Of a stretch of 64,000 nucleotides of DNA, positions 39,663 to 48,089 are shown in pieces; position 1 is the stretch's first letter; every line of letters starts with the position of its first letter. The DNA is taken from contig NZ_AP025466.1 of NCBI RefSeq assembly GCF_024347355.1, positions 1,302,001 through 1,366,000 on the forward strand, written 5' to 3'. The translations under genes were made by a program, and so were the position numbers. The notes beneath the pieces were generated by a model. It did no database searches. It saw nothing but the letters and a program-made list of their open reading frames with translations, and had not been told where the DNA came from. This stretch comes from Vibrio chagasii (GTDB lineage Bacteria > Pseudomonadota > Gammaproteobacteria > Enterobacterales > Vibrionaceae).

Positions 39663-40202
39663 ATGAATCGAGATCAATTAACGCTCCTAAATACGCTTGG
39701 CCTACTCGGTATGACTGCCGTTCTGTTGATAGGCTTTATCCTTCAGTTTGTTCTTCATGAGTTGCCTTGCCCGCTGTGTTTATTGCAGCGCATCGGTTTC
39801 GTAATGGTTGCGTTTGGCTTTATGTTGAATGTGGTTTATGGACCTCAACCTCGTCACTATGGCATTGTTTTGATCGGTGCCTTGTATGGTGTCGCCACCT
39901 CACTACGGCAGGTATCGCTGCATGTGATTCCAGGCACGCCTGGCTATGGTAGTCCTATCTTTGGGATGCACTATTACACTTGGGCTTTCGTGTTATTTGC
40001 TGCGACCATATTAGCGGTTGCCGTCATTTTAATATTGACCAATAAAGAACCGTCGCAAGAAGCTTATAAGATGAGTAACTTGGGGCGTGTGGCGTGCTTA
40101 TTAGCCATCGTTGTGGTTGCCCTCAATGCCATTGCAACCTTTGTTGAATGCGGACCTTATCAGTGCCCTGATAATCCTATTAGTTACTGGCTACTGAGCT
40201 AG
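39663..40202 (+). CDS. DsbB-family disulfide-forming membrane oxidase, variant with C-terminal cysteine pair
   Basis: 179-residue membrane protein related to DsbB, which reoxidises DsbA-type thiol oxidases using quinone. TM1 is ~9-30, then the catalytic CPLC at 36-39 (LPCPLCLLQRIGF), TM2 ~41-60, TM3 ~67-86, TM4 ~105-126 and TM5 ~140-160. Canonical DsbB has its second cysteine pair in the second periplasmic loop. Here that loop has none, and the only other pair is at the C-terminus (Cys163 and Cys168 in ECGPYQCPDNP). This marks a distinct subgroup with an extra helix. Cotranscribed with the upstream microprotein. Confidence 0.85.
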   Translation: MNRDQLTLLNTLGLLGMTAVLLIGFILQFVLHELPCPLCLLQRIGFVMVAFGFMLNVVYGPQPRHYGIVLIGALYGVATSLRQVSLHVIPGTPGYGSPIFGMHYYTWAFVLFAATILAVAVILILTNKEPSQEAYKMSNLGRVACLLAIVVVALNAIATFVECGPYQCPDNPISYWLLS

Positions 40203-40557
40203 CTGTCCTCTGAGTTTATTTAGTGAAAAAGAGAGCCACAGCGCCAGCTGTGGCTTTGTTGTTTATGTGTGACTCCATTACGGTGCTTGGTAAGCATTAC
40301 TATTGTTCCTCACAATTCGGATAAATACACAAATATCTATTACGGTGATTGCCTGTTTTGTATCTGAGGAAGGGGTGGGTAGGTGTTGTGGATGCCCGGT
40401 TACTTTGAGCATATTGTGGATTACTTTGGTAAGGCGGGGAAGAAAGGTAGATAGCGCCACGGTTGGTTGTTTTTTGTTCTTTTGTCAACTTGATACTTGA
40501 ATTTAGCCATTTTCAGGCCAGACTTCTAATTGGGTTTAATGTAATTAGGAGGTAAGT
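40203..40557. other. Intergenic region after the dsbB-like gene (~355 bp)
   Basis: Contains the terminator at 40234-40255. The remainder has short spurious frames on both strands and no feature I can support, apart from the promoter region of the 68-residue protein. Confidence 0.5.
40234..40255 (+). terminator. Intrinsic terminator of the dsbB-like unit
   Basis: Perfect 9-bp stem AGCCACAGC/GCTGTGGCT with a 4-base loop followed by TTGTTGTTT, 32 bases after the stop. Confidence 0.82.
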
Positions 40558-40764
40558 ATGGCTGCAGATAGAGATCTAGTGAACTTCAGCGAAGAGCATG
40601 AGCTTAATTATTGTCTCAGAAGTGCAGGTAAGCGCCAAACTAAAGCAAATCGAGATGCGCTTGTTGATTTGGGTAAACAAGTTAAACATGTTTTAGACAA
40701 ACGTGTGTTGACTCAAGATGATGTAAGAGGTGCTATCCACGATCACGAGGATATGTTTGAGTGA
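40558..40764 (+). CDS. Small conserved-type soluble protein of unknown function
   Basis: 68 residues, charged and helical: RDLVNFSEEHELNYCLRSAGKRQTKANRDALVDLGKQVKHVLDKRVLTQDDVRGAIHDHEDMFE. The start is supported by an almost perfect AGGAGG five to six bases upstream. The opening is somewhat like the DUF3606 pattern (N-x-x-E-x-x-E-x-x-Y-W), but the match is partial. Single gene. Confidence 0.65.
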   Translation: MAADRDLVNFSEEHELNYCLRSAGKRQTKANRDALVDLGKQVKHVLDKRVLTQDDVRGAIHDHEDMFE

Positions 40765-40802
40765 GTATGATCGTCAGTCATTGCATTGCCTTTCGAGAGG
40801 CT

Positions 40803-41399
40803 TTATTGGCGAGTGTATTTGTTTTCATTCTTTCGATTCAGATACCGGATTAATTTGGCTGGTGTGCCGCCATAGAGACAGTCTGGTGGCACATCACTGT
40901 TGACGACAGAGTTGGCAGCGATAACGGAGCGAGCGCCAATTGTCACATCTTGATTAATGACCGAGTTCCCACCAATCCATACATCATCTTCAACGATAAT
41001 AGGGAAACAGAAGGTTTCCCACTGACGACGACTTCTGTGATCCAGAGAGTGAGAAGCGGTATAAAACTGAACGCTCGGCCCCACTAAAACATTGTTGCCA
41101 ATTTTGATTTTAGCACCGTCCAGCATGACCACATTCATGTTGATGAAGGTGTCGTCACCAATCTCGATGGTTTTACCAAACTCACAATGAAAAGGGGGCT
41201 GGATTAAGCTGCTGCTACCAACCTTACCAAATAGCTGCTCTTGCAATGTGTGTTGCTGGTCTGGGTCTTGGTGGCTGTTGAAAGCCATTAGCGACTTTCT
41301 GGCATTGGAACGCATGGTTTCAATTTCTTGGTCTGCACCATTATATACTTGCCCAGATAGCATCTTTTCTAGTTCAGTTTTAACGTTTGTATTACTCAT
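40803..41399 (-). CDS. Maltose/galactoside-type O-acetyltransferase (hexapeptide repeat)
   Basis: 198-residue left-handed beta-helix acetyltransferase. The N-terminal Mac domain (LEKMLSGQVYNGADQEIETMRSNARKSLMAFN) is followed by hexapeptide repeats (IEIGDDTFINMNVVMLDGAKIKIGNNVLVGPSVQFYTASHSLD). The catalytic His lies in TASHSLDHRSR, with the usual WIGGNSVINQDVTIGARSVIAANSVV end. It transfers acetyl from acetyl-CoA to sugars. Length agrees with Maa/LacA (183-203). Single gene, next to adenosine deaminase on the same strand but separated by that gene's terminator. Confidence 0.9.
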   Translation of the reverse strand: MSNTNVKTELEKMLSGQVYNGADQEIETMRSNARKSLMAFNSHQDPDQQHTLQEQLFGKVGSSSLIQPPFHCEFGKTIEIGDDTFINMNVVMLDGAKIKIGNNVLVGPSVQFYTASHSLDHRSRRQWETFCFPIIVEDDVWIGGNSVINQDVTIGARSVIAANSVVNSDVPPDCLYGGTPAKLIRYLNRKNENKYTRQ

Positions 41400-41466
41400 G
41401 CTTGCCCACTTTCCGAGAGTCTCGGTCTAAATGACGAATACTGCAAGGTTAGCGATTTTCGGGCAT

Positions 41467-41497
41467 AAAAAAAGAGAAAAGCCTCAGCCTTTCTCTT
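41467..41497 (-). terminator. Intrinsic terminator of add
   Basis: Stem AAGAGAAA/TTTCTCTT with two inner G-C pairs; on the minus strand it is followed by seven Ts, ~35 bases after the add stop. Confidence 0.88.
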
Positions 41498-41532
41498 CCT
41501 GTTTTTCTACTTAGCAATCAAGATTGCTTAAA

Positions 41533-42531
41533 TTAGATTTGCTCAACAAAACCCATTAGGTGCTGTTTTACTTCGTCTGAGGCAAATGCGCTTTCTACAG
41601 AGTACTTGTAGATTTCTGCGTAATCTTCTTTCGTTAGGTCGAAAGTTTCACATACGCGTTTCACTTCGTTAGTCATTGTTGTGTTCGACACAGTGCGGTT
41701 ATCTGTGTTGATTGTTACAACGATGCCATCTTTCTTGAATTCAGAAATTGGGTGGTCGCTGAATTTGTGAATACATTTAGTTTGAACGTTACTCGTTGGG
41801 CAAGTTTCAAGCGCAACCTGCTTCTCTTTCACAATGTTGTACGCATCTTCGTTACCTTGGATGTGAACACCGTGGCCGATACGCTCAGCGTCCAGCATAG
41901 TAACAGCGTCGTAAACGTTTTGACCGTGCCATTGCTCACCTGCGTGAACCGTCACTCGGTAGCCTTGTTCGATCGCGTATTGCGTGTATTCAGGGAACTC
42001 AGCACAGAAACCTGGCTTTTCGCCGCCAGCAATATCAAATGCTACAACGCCTTTACCAAGGTATGGCTTACCTGCATCGATCACGTCTTTGATTGAATCT
42101 TTAGGGAACATACGTAGCACAGACATAATGTAGTTGCCCTTGATGTCGTATTTCTCTTCAGCACGCTTCATGCCTTTCACTGCACTTGCAATGATCGCGT
42201 CAAGAGACAGGCCTTTATTCACGTGCAGGATTGGTGCGAAACGAACTTCTAGGTACTTAACGTTTTCTAGTGCTGCGTCTTCGTAAAGCTCAAAAGAGAT
42301 ACGCTCAATCGCTTCTTCAGTTTGCATCACTTTAAGTGGCAGGCTGAAACAAGCTAGGTACTCATCTAGGTTTTTGCAATCTTCTGGCACAGTTAGAGAT
42401 TGAACAACCGCATCACGGTCTTCAGGTAGTTCGATATTGTACTGTTTTGCTAGATCAATAATCGTATCTGGGCGAACACTTCCGTCTAGGTGGCAGTGTA
42501 AGTCAATCTTTGGTAGTGCTAGAAAATCCAT
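41533..42531 (-). CDS. add: Adenosine deaminase
   Basis: Zinc enzyme that deaminates adenosine and deoxyadenosine to inosine in purine salvage, 332 residues. Metal ligands His12 and His14 in DLHCHLDGS, His in VTVHAGEQ, catalytic Glu in AGEQ, the RIGHG motif, and the Asp pair in [11 protein letters not shown]. It is cytosolic. Single gene with its own terminator, divergent from the LysR-type gene; the shared 120-base promoter suggests that gene may regulate it. Confidence 0.96.
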   Translation of the reverse strand: MDFLALPKIDLHCHLDGSVRPDTIIDLAKQYNIELPEDRDAVVQSLTVPEDCKNLDEYLACFSLPLKVMQTEEAIERISFELYEDAALENVKYLEVRFAPILHVNKGLSLDAIIASAVKGMKRAEEKYDIKGNYIMSVLRMFPKDSIKDVIDAGKPYLGKGVVAFDIAGGEKPGFCAEFPEYTQYAIEQGYRVTVHAGEQWHGQNVYDAVTMLDAERIGHGVHIQGNEDAYNIVKEKQVALETCPTSNVQTKCIHKFSDHPISEFKKDGIVVTINTDNRTVSNTTMTNEVKRVCETFDLTKEDYAEIYKYSVESAFASDEVKQHLMGFVEQI

Positions 42532-42651
42532 GAGTATTCCTTAATTCTATTATTCTTTGAGTGTGTTAACTCACATGCGCTAAATTTACCAAGAGCATGA
42601 TATGATTTAAAGTGACAAATAATCATCATTAACCTGAATTTGGGGAATATC

Positions 42652-43596
42652 ATGGTCGATGTTAAAAGCTTACTTAAATGCGATATGAATTTGCTGCTGT
42701 GCTTACATGTTCTGATTGAAGAGCGTAGTGTGAGCAAAACGGCAGAGCGGCTGTTTTTGAGCCAATCTGCGGTAAGCAAACAACTTACCAAGCTGCGAGC
42801 TTTGTTTGACGACCCGCTATTTGAGCGTGAGTCTAAAGGGCTATTCCCAACCCCAAAAGCACTCGTATTGGCGCCTAAAATTCACCAAATTTTGCTGCAA
42901 ATCGAAAAGCTAACTGTCCCTGAGGTGTTCGATCCTAAGGAGAGTGAGCGTACTTTCACTATAGACCTTGTTGAGACCGCCTACACTGCGGTTTATCCGC
43001 AATTTATGCCGACAGCGCTTGCCGATGCACCCCATATCACCATCAACAGTTCTACGTGGAGTAGTGATAGTTTCAAACGTTTGCTCAAGCGAGAAGTCGA
43101 TTTTGGTATCGGTATTTTTGAATTAGATGAACGCGCCTCAACCCATGTGCAATGTATTCCGGATGAATTGGATTACGTTGAGCTATGCCTGGATTATTCC
43201 GTTTGTTTGATGCGTAACGATCACCCTGCTTTGCAAGAAGAGTGGAACCTCGACACCTTTCTTAAGTATCGACACATACAATTGGTGACGGGCGGAGCGG
43301 GCGACTGGTTATTGATGGAAGTACTTAACGCTAAGCAGTTAGAGATCAACAAGGCCGCCAACGTGTCGGATATCACTAGTGCTATCAAACTGTGTAAACA
43401 GAGCGACCTGTTGATGTGCTATCCATACAACTCGGTGCGCGATTATATCGATAGCGGTGAATTAGTGATGAAGCCAGTTCCCATCGATTTGGTACCTGGA
43501 GGGTTATTTTTATTGTGGCACCATTACTTTGATTCTGAGCCTAGCCATCGCTGGTTGCGAGAGCTGATTGTTAAAAAGACGCAAGACTCTCAATAG
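42652..43596 (+). CDS. LysR-family transcriptional regulator
   Basis: 314 residues. N-terminal winged helix: LLLCLHVLIEERSVSKTAERLFLSQSAVSKQLTKLRALFDDPLFERESKG. The C-terminal effector domain is of the periplasmic-binding type (~90-300). I use ATG 42652 with GGGGA five bases upstream; a TTG four codons earlier is also open. It is divergent from add, so regulation of add is a reasonable guess, but the effector is unknown. Confidence 0.9.
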   Translation: MVDVKSLLKCDMNLLLCLHVLIEERSVSKTAERLFLSQSAVSKQLTKLRALFDDPLFERESKGLFPTPKALVLAPKIHQILLQIEKLTVPEVFDPKESERTFTIDLVETAYTAVYPQFMPTALADAPHITINSSTWSSDSFKRLLKREVDFGIGIFELDERASTHVQCIPDELDYVELCLDYSVCLMRNDHPALQEEWNLDTFLKYRHIQLVTGGAGDWLLMEVLNAKQLEINKAANVSDITSAIKLCKQSDLLMCYPYNSVRDYIDSGELVMKPVPIDLVPGGLFLLWHHYFDSEPSHRWLRELIVKKTQDSQ

Positions 43597-44034
43597 TAGG
43601 TTATTGATTTACTAATTATTGAGCGCAATAAAATGTTTTTCAGGCAGCTCGATGAAGCTGTTTGTGAGCATAAGTTGAGTGAATTTGCCTTTTTAGGCTG
43701 CCGTTAAATTAAAGAGTATTTAAACGCTTATCGTGCTTAAAGCCAAATGAGTCCGCTGTATGGTTTCGCTTTAAGTGCCTCTAACCTACTTTTAAGTGAG
43801 CCTGAGTGTATCTCCAGCTTATGACCATCAGGGTCTAAAATATAGAGTGAGTTCCCTTCGCTTTTGTTCTCTTTGAAAACTGTCGCGCCTGATGAAATAA
43901 CACATTCTGTAAAGGCTTCAAATTCTTCTGGTGCAATATCAAAAGCTGTGTGTGTATAGTCATTTTTCGGGCAAGGTTCATCCAGAGCAAGACAAAACCA
44001 GAGGTCGCCCGCAGAAAGATAAGCTCCTTTGTCC

Positions 44035-44043
44035 CATTTAGCA
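44035..44043. repeat. Left 9-bp target-site duplication of the IS
   Basis: CATTTAGCA immediately before the IS end GGCTTTGTTGC; the identical copy is at 45097-45105. Nine base pairs is the duplication length of the IS903 group. Confidence 0.95.
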
Positions 44044-45096
44044 GGCTTTGTTGCGTAAATCGATGGAACCAAATCAAGAAGCTACGATCTGATCAGCTAC
44101 ACCTTTTAATCGTCGTAGCCTCATGCCTAAACCTCGTTACAAAACAACTAACTGGAAGCAGTACAATCAAGCCTTAACCAATCGTGGTTCTCTGACCTTT
44201 TGGATTGATGAGGAAGCGATAGCCGAGTGGAAGCAAAACAAACAAGGCAAGCGTGGTAGACCTCGCCGGTTCAGCGACTTAGCCATTACTACTGCATTGA
44301 TGGTGAAACGCGTGTTCTCTATGCCATTGAGAGCGCTGCAAGGATTTCTAGACTCCGTATTTAAGCTGGCTAACATCCCACTTGTTTGCCCACACTACAC
44401 CTGTATAAGCCGCCGAGCTAAGGAAGTTGAGGTTTCATTTAAACCCAAAACCAGAGGAGTAATACAACATCTGGCAATTGATGCCACTGGCCTCAAGGTT
44501 TATGGCGAAGGTGAATGGAAGGTCAAAAAGCATGGTACTGATGGGAAGCGCAGAGTCTGGCGTAAGCTACATTTAGCCGTTGATACTAGCAGTCACGAAA
44601 TAGTCGCAGCAGAGCTGAGTTTATCTAACGTTACCGATGGCGAAGTGCTTCCCAACCTACTTAAGCAGACACGTCGTAAAATCATTGAGGTATCAGGTGA
44701 TGGTGCTTATGACACAAGACATTGCCATGATGCAATACGTATAAAGCGAGCGGTTCCGCTAATCCCGCCACGCGAAGGGGCTGCCTTCTGGGAGCAAGGA
44801 CACCCTCGCAATTTAGCAGTTGGTTGTCAGAAGCTTTATGGCTCCAACAATAAGTGGAAAAAGCGGTATGGCTATCACAAGCGGTCGCTATCAGAGACAG
44901 CAATGTATCGAGTGAAACAGTTGCTAGGTGGGAAATTAAGCCTGAGAAACTACAACGCTCAAGTTGGCGAGACTTACGCTATGATCAAAGCGCTGAATAA
45001 GCTTACGGGGTTAGGTATGCCTGAAACTCAGTATATTGTTTAAGAGTCAAGCACATGGGACAGGCATGTCTTCGCTCTGAATTAAGCAACAAAGCC
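44044..45096 (+). mobile_element. IS5-family (IS903-group) insertion sequence, intact
   Basis: 1053 bp with terminal inverted repeats GGCTTTGTTGCgTAAaTC and, at the right end, its complement with 16 of 18 positions matching. It carries a single transposase gene on the plus strand and is flanked by identical 9-bp target duplications. Ends, length and duplication size fit the IS903 group. The perfect duplication and uninterrupted transposase suggest a recent insertion. It disrupts a fosA-like gene. Confidence 0.95.
44123..45043 (+). CDS. IS903-group DDE transposase
   Basis: 306-residue transposase. Catalytic residues: Asp120 ([10 protein letters not shown]), Asp193 (VSGDGAYD) and Glu258 inside the Y-(2)-R-(3)-E signature (YHKRSLSE, 251-258). 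The N-terminal ~100 residues are the basic DNA-binding region. Length and intact motifs indicate an active enzyme. Confidence 0.95.
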   Translation: MPKPRYKTTNWKQYNQALTNRGSLTFWIDEEAIAEWKQNKQGKRGRPRRFSDLAITTALMVKRVFSMPLRALQGFLDSVFKLANIPLVCPHYTCISRRAKEVEVSFKPKTRGVIQHLAIDATGLKVYGEGEWKVKKHGTDGKRRVWRKLHLAVDTSSHEIVAAELSLSNVTDGEVLPNLLKQTRRKIIEVSGDGAYDTRHCHDAIRIKRAVPLIPPREGAAFWEQGHPRNLAVGCQKLYGSNNKWKKRYGYHKRSLSETAMYRVKQLLGGKLSLRNYNAQVGETYAMIKALNKLTGLGMPETQYIV

Positions 45097-45105
45097 CATT
45101 TAGCA
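45097..45105. repeat. Right 9-bp target-site duplication of the IS
   Basis: CATTTAGCA directly after the IS end, identical to 44035-44043. Confidence 0.95.
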
Positions 45106-45269
45106 TGAGCCGCAAACCCCAAAGTATCTCGATAGAAACGAATAGAACGTTCCAAGTCACTGACTGCAATGGTGATATGATTAAGCCCTAAGATCATTGC
45201 TTTTTTCATTAAATACTCCCACTAACTTAATGAATCGTATAAATATTTTATGACCATAATATACTCTAC

Positions 45270-46853
45270 TTAATCTGGATTTACCCAAAGTTTTGCAAAA
45301 TCGCACCAACCAATAGAGTTGATTTCGACATTTCTTACTCGAGATGGAACCGTTAGCGTTAAACTCTCTGACTTAAAGATCGCAAGAACATTATTGTTGT
45401 AGAGATCAGTTATTAGGCCATTTATTAAGGTTTCTTTTTGAGTAGGGGACTCAGTTTTACGTATGGTATTTAAAGTGTTAGCTAAATTATCATGCTGCTC
45501 CCAAGTTAGATTTTTACTCCAAAAAGGGTAAAGCTTGAAAAAAGCAAACAAGCTTGTAACTCGATCTCCCTCTAATCGAATCCCACCAATAGCCAAGTCT
45601 TGGTTAGGTACAGCACGTCCGTATGAATGCTGACGACCTATAGGCTTTTTATTTATGGATGAATTGGCACGCATTAACTTACGAGCAAAGTTGCGATTTT
45701 CATTGTTGTTCTCATAGCTGAACGATATGGGAAATGGCCATTCAAATGATGATTGGTCATTGCATTGAAACAAATTGATTAGTGAATTTTTGATGGAAGT
45801 GGTTTGGAGCTCACTATGATTAAGTAAAATGAAAAAGTAACCAATATCACTAGTTGATACTTTGTATTTGTTCTCATCACCATCAAGAAAGAAGAAATTC
45901 TCAGCGCACTTTTTGTCTTGCTCCCATTCCGGATGAATCCAAAGTTCAATCCTTTCAATTAATGCGCAGTGGCCGCTGTATTGGTCATTTCGTGCTAACC
46001 TAAGAACTCGAGTTGAGTTAACCTCAACAAGAAATGGCCCAGATCCTATGGGCAAGTAACTCATGTCTGGCTGGTAAATGCTATGTTTAGGCATAATTGC
46101 TGTTTCAGCTCTGGACAACAACAGAGGTAGGCTAGGGTCTTTGGTTTTTAATCTGATAATAATGCAATGCAACGAAGCTATTTCTATGTCGCTAATATGA
46201 TCGTATAACCTTTGCCAGTACACAGATAGAGACAAGGCTTTTAAGCTTTCAACAACATCTATCGCTGTTACGGCTGATTGATCATGAAAAATTGCTGAGG
46301 ATCTCAGGTGAAAAGTCCAATTCATATGGCCTTTATCACTTTCCCAGTGATGCGCAAGATCTCCTATAAGCTCTGACCCTTCATAGGTGACTAAAGTCTG
46401 AAAAACTTCATGAATTAGATGTCTTTCAGTTCGTTCTATAGATTTGTGAGGGTGTAGTGGTCCTATCTTTCTGTGAAATGGAGCGTAGATAGTTCTATCA
46501 TTTTGGCTAGATGTTCGCTCCAAATATTGCTTTAATCCGACTGCAGCATCTCGTTTGTTAAAGCTCACTAATTGGTGTGCTTGTTCATATTTTGCGCTGT
46601 CTATAGCTTTATCTACTTGTGCGTAACAAGCATCGATTGGTTCTACGACGCAGTTAAGTTGCCCTCTTTTGCCTCGTCCTCTAGCTGGAGCCCAAGTCAG
46701 CCAATTCATTTCGGACATTTGTTTAAGTAGAGTTCGCGTATGCCTTGCACTGCACATAAAGGCGGTAGCGATCTGTTCAATAGTCACCTTATTAGTGCCG
46801 GGACCCATTTTTTGAAACAGGTCCTCGTATAATTCTAGTTTACGTTTATTCAT
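45270..46853 (-). CDS. SgrR-like transcriptional regulator, copy 1
   Basis: 527 residues. An N-terminal winged helix (~1-60: KLELYEDLFQKMGPGTNKVTIEQIATAFMCSARHTRTLLKQM) joins a long C-terminal solute-binding-protein-like domain (~140-460, SBP_bac_5 type: PHKSIERTERHLIHEVFQTLVTYEGSELIGDLAHHWESD, DVVESLKALS). This is the architecture of SgrR, which senses sugar-phosphate stress in E. coli and controls the small RNA SgrS. The start overlaps the upstream 74-residue gene by eight bases, so translation is coupled. No sugar permease is adjacent. The small molecule is unknown. Confidence 0.88.
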   Translation of the reverse strand: MNKRKLELYEDLFQKMGPGTNKVTIEQIATAFMCSARHTRTLLKQMSEMNWLTWAPARGRGKRGQLNCVVEPIDACYAQVDKAIDSAKYEQAHQLVSFNKRDAAVGLKQYLERTSSQNDRTIYAPFHRKIGPLHPHKSIERTERHLIHEVFQTLVTYEGSELIGDLAHHWESDKGHMNWTFHLRSSAIFHDQSAVTAIDVVESLKALSLSVYWQRLYDHISDIEIASLHCIIIRLKTKDPSLPLLLSRAETAIMPKHSIYQPDMSYLPIGSGPFLVEVNSTRVLRLARNDQYSGHCALIERIELWIHPEWEQDKKCAENFFFLDGDENKYKVSTSDIGYFFILLNHSELQTTSIKNSLINLFQCNDQSSFEWPFPISFSYENNNENRNFARKLMRANSSINKKPIGRQHSYGRAVPNQDLAIGGIRLEGDRVTSLFAFFKLYPFWSKNLTWEQHDNLANTLNTIRKTESPTQKETLINGLITDLYNNNVLAIFKSESLTLTVPSRVRNVEINSIGWCDFAKLWVNPD

Positions 46854-47067
46854 TTATTTTCGCAGTATCGTTGGACTTTTCTCGTTGAGTCATTCGAGTA
46901 TGACTCTCTCGTGTATCCTCCCAAAACTTGTTAGTGTCAAATATTTCATTGAGCCTTTGCACTCTTTGCGCAGGTGTCATATAGAAAATCCGAGCCAGCA
47001 ATCCCCGCGTTCTCTCGTGCGGATAAGTTGATCGAATGAACTTTGCAATGTAGTCATAAGTTGTCAT
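46846..47067 (-). CDS. Small protein coupled to SgrR-like copy 1
   Basis: 73 residues (MTTYDYIAKFIRSTYPHERTRG...), basic and helical, with no recognised domain. ATG 47067 has AGG eight bases upstream; the longer frame to 47094 has no ribosome site. Its stop overlaps the start of the SgrR-like gene by eight bases. Such a partner is not part of the E. coli sgrR locus, so its role is open. Confidence 0.6.
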   Translation of the reverse strand: MTTYDYIAKFIRSTYPHERTRGLLARIFYMTPAQRVQRLNEIFDTNKFWEDTRESHTRMTQREKSNDTAKINE

Positions 47068-47399
47068 CTTTTTTACCTGTATGAATGAAAGCATAGACAG
47101 GCTAAATGATTTCAGGAAGACAAAACCGGAACACTTATAGAGTTTGTTCCTGTTTTACTAACTAAAGAGTCGTTGCTAATACACATAGTTCGCGAGTGCT
47201 GAGTGTAAACGGCGTGTGTTAAAAGTGATAAATCTGACATATATCAATAGTAATGGTTTAGGATAACTCGAGCTTCTTAACGTTGTGCAACCATATGTGA
47301 GTAGATTGAATTACTTTTTGTGGTAGTAGTGGTTGCATTTTTTCAGGTTTAAATATGGCTTCAGCTATAAAGGTTCCTTAGCTACCACTGAGCTTGTAA

Positions 47400-47527
47400 A
47401 ACTTCATCACGAATATCCGTTTGGCGTACTCGAATATAAATATTGAATGGAGAGGCAATTAGGTTGTCTCAGATTTATAGCCGTTTTTTGTGAATGGTCT
47501 TACGAATGAGTAAGACCATTTTTTATT
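47400..47527 (+). ncRNA. Small RNA candidate divergent from the SgrR-like unit
   Basis: Hairpin GAGGCAA/TTGTCTC (47452-47458 and 47464-47470, one G-U pair), then an 11-bp perfect stem AATGGTCTTAC/GTAAGACCATT (47493-47503 and 47510-47520) followed by TTTTATT on the plus strand. No plus-strand gene lies upstream that this could terminate. The 5' end is not defined; the start given is a guess. In E. coli the sRNA gene sgrS is divergent from sgrR in the same way. Alternative: a remnant terminator. Confidence 0.4.
47493..47527 (+). terminator. Plus-strand intrinsic terminator with no upstream gene
   Basis: 11-bp perfect stem AATGGTCTTAC/GTAAGACCATT, 6-base loop, then TTTTATT. On the minus strand there is no T-tract, so it is not a normal terminator for the DUF1090 gene 37 bases away. 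Confidence 0.82.
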
Positions 47528-47556
47528 GAAGCCGCTTCGATGTGCGCGAATTTGGT

Positions 47557-47955
47557 TTAAGGGATTTCAGACAGTTCTTGCTTTAAGTCATCAATTTTAC
47601 GCTGCTCTTTGTCTATCTTGCGCTGATATTTTTTAATTTTGTCCGACCTGTTGCCTTGTTTGGCTTTTTCTAAGTCGGCTTGGTATTCAGCCAAATCTTC
47701 CTCATTGGATTCGATTTTTGCACGAAGGTCGTCTTTCAAACCTTCGTTGGTGCAGTTTTCTTTTGCCGCTTTTAATGCCGTTGTGAGTCGGTCGACTTTG
47801 TATTGATTGTCGTATTGCTTAGCTTGTTCGATTTGATACTCGATCTCACAAAACTTTTTCTCACAGCCAGTAAGTGAGTTGCATGTCGTGCTTGCCATAC
47901 TGCTAAAAGAAAATGCACTGAGGAGCAGTATTGAGCCTTTTAGGTGTCGATTCAT
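47557..47955 (-). CDS. DUF1090 (YqjC-like) periplasmic protein
   Basis: 132 residues. Signal peptide ~1-21 (SMAS/TTCN). The mature part begins with a three-Cys motif (TTCNSLTGCEKKFCEIEYQIEQAK) and continues as a long charged helix with heptad character (DLRAKIESNEEDLAEYQADLEKAKQGN...IDKEQRKIDDLKQELSEI). This is the DUF1090 pattern of E. coli YqjC, a periplasmic protein linked to acid stress. Single gene. Confidence 0.88.
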   Translation of the reverse strand: MNRHLKGSILLLSAFSFSSMASTTCNSLTGCEKKFCEIEYQIEQAKQYDNQYKVDRLTTALKAAKENCTNEGLKDDLRAKIESNEEDLAEYQADLEKAKQGNRSDKIKKYQRKIDKEQRKIDDLKQELSEIP

Positions 47956-48089
47956 GATTTACTTTCTACTGGTTCTATAGGGTTGAGCCTAGTTTCATCG
48001 CAACTTAACACCCGCACGCATTGCTTATGGCAGAAGAGTGTTAAAGGTAAGTCTATGTGTAGAATGACTTATCTCTATTAAAGATAGAA

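Larger units (their letters stand above)
43737..45209 (-). pseudogene. fosA-like fosfomycin glutathione transferase gene disrupted by an IS
   Basis: The N-terminal part (45209 to 45097, [38 protein letters not shown]) and the C-terminal part (44034 to 43737, DKGAYLSAGDLWFCLALDEP... to KPYSGLIWL) are separated by a 1053-bp IS. Removing the IS and one copy of the 9-bp target duplication restores a single frame of 136 residues. The metal ligand set of FosA is kept (His in LNHIT, His in YTHTAFD, Glu in HKLEIHSG), as are the SEGNSLYILDPDGHKLE core and C-terminal SRLEALKAKPYSG. FosA conjugates glutathione to fosfomycin. The gene had a GGGAG ribosome site and was probably functional before insertion. 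Now split and presumably inactive. Confidence 0.88.
47068..47556. other. Intergenic region with a plus-strand terminator (~490 bp)
   Basis: The genes on both sides are on the minus strand. Nevertheless the region has a plus-strand hairpin (47452-47470) and a clear plus-strand terminator (47493-47527). This implies a transcript initiated inside the region, listed as an sRNA candidate. Confidence 0.6.
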
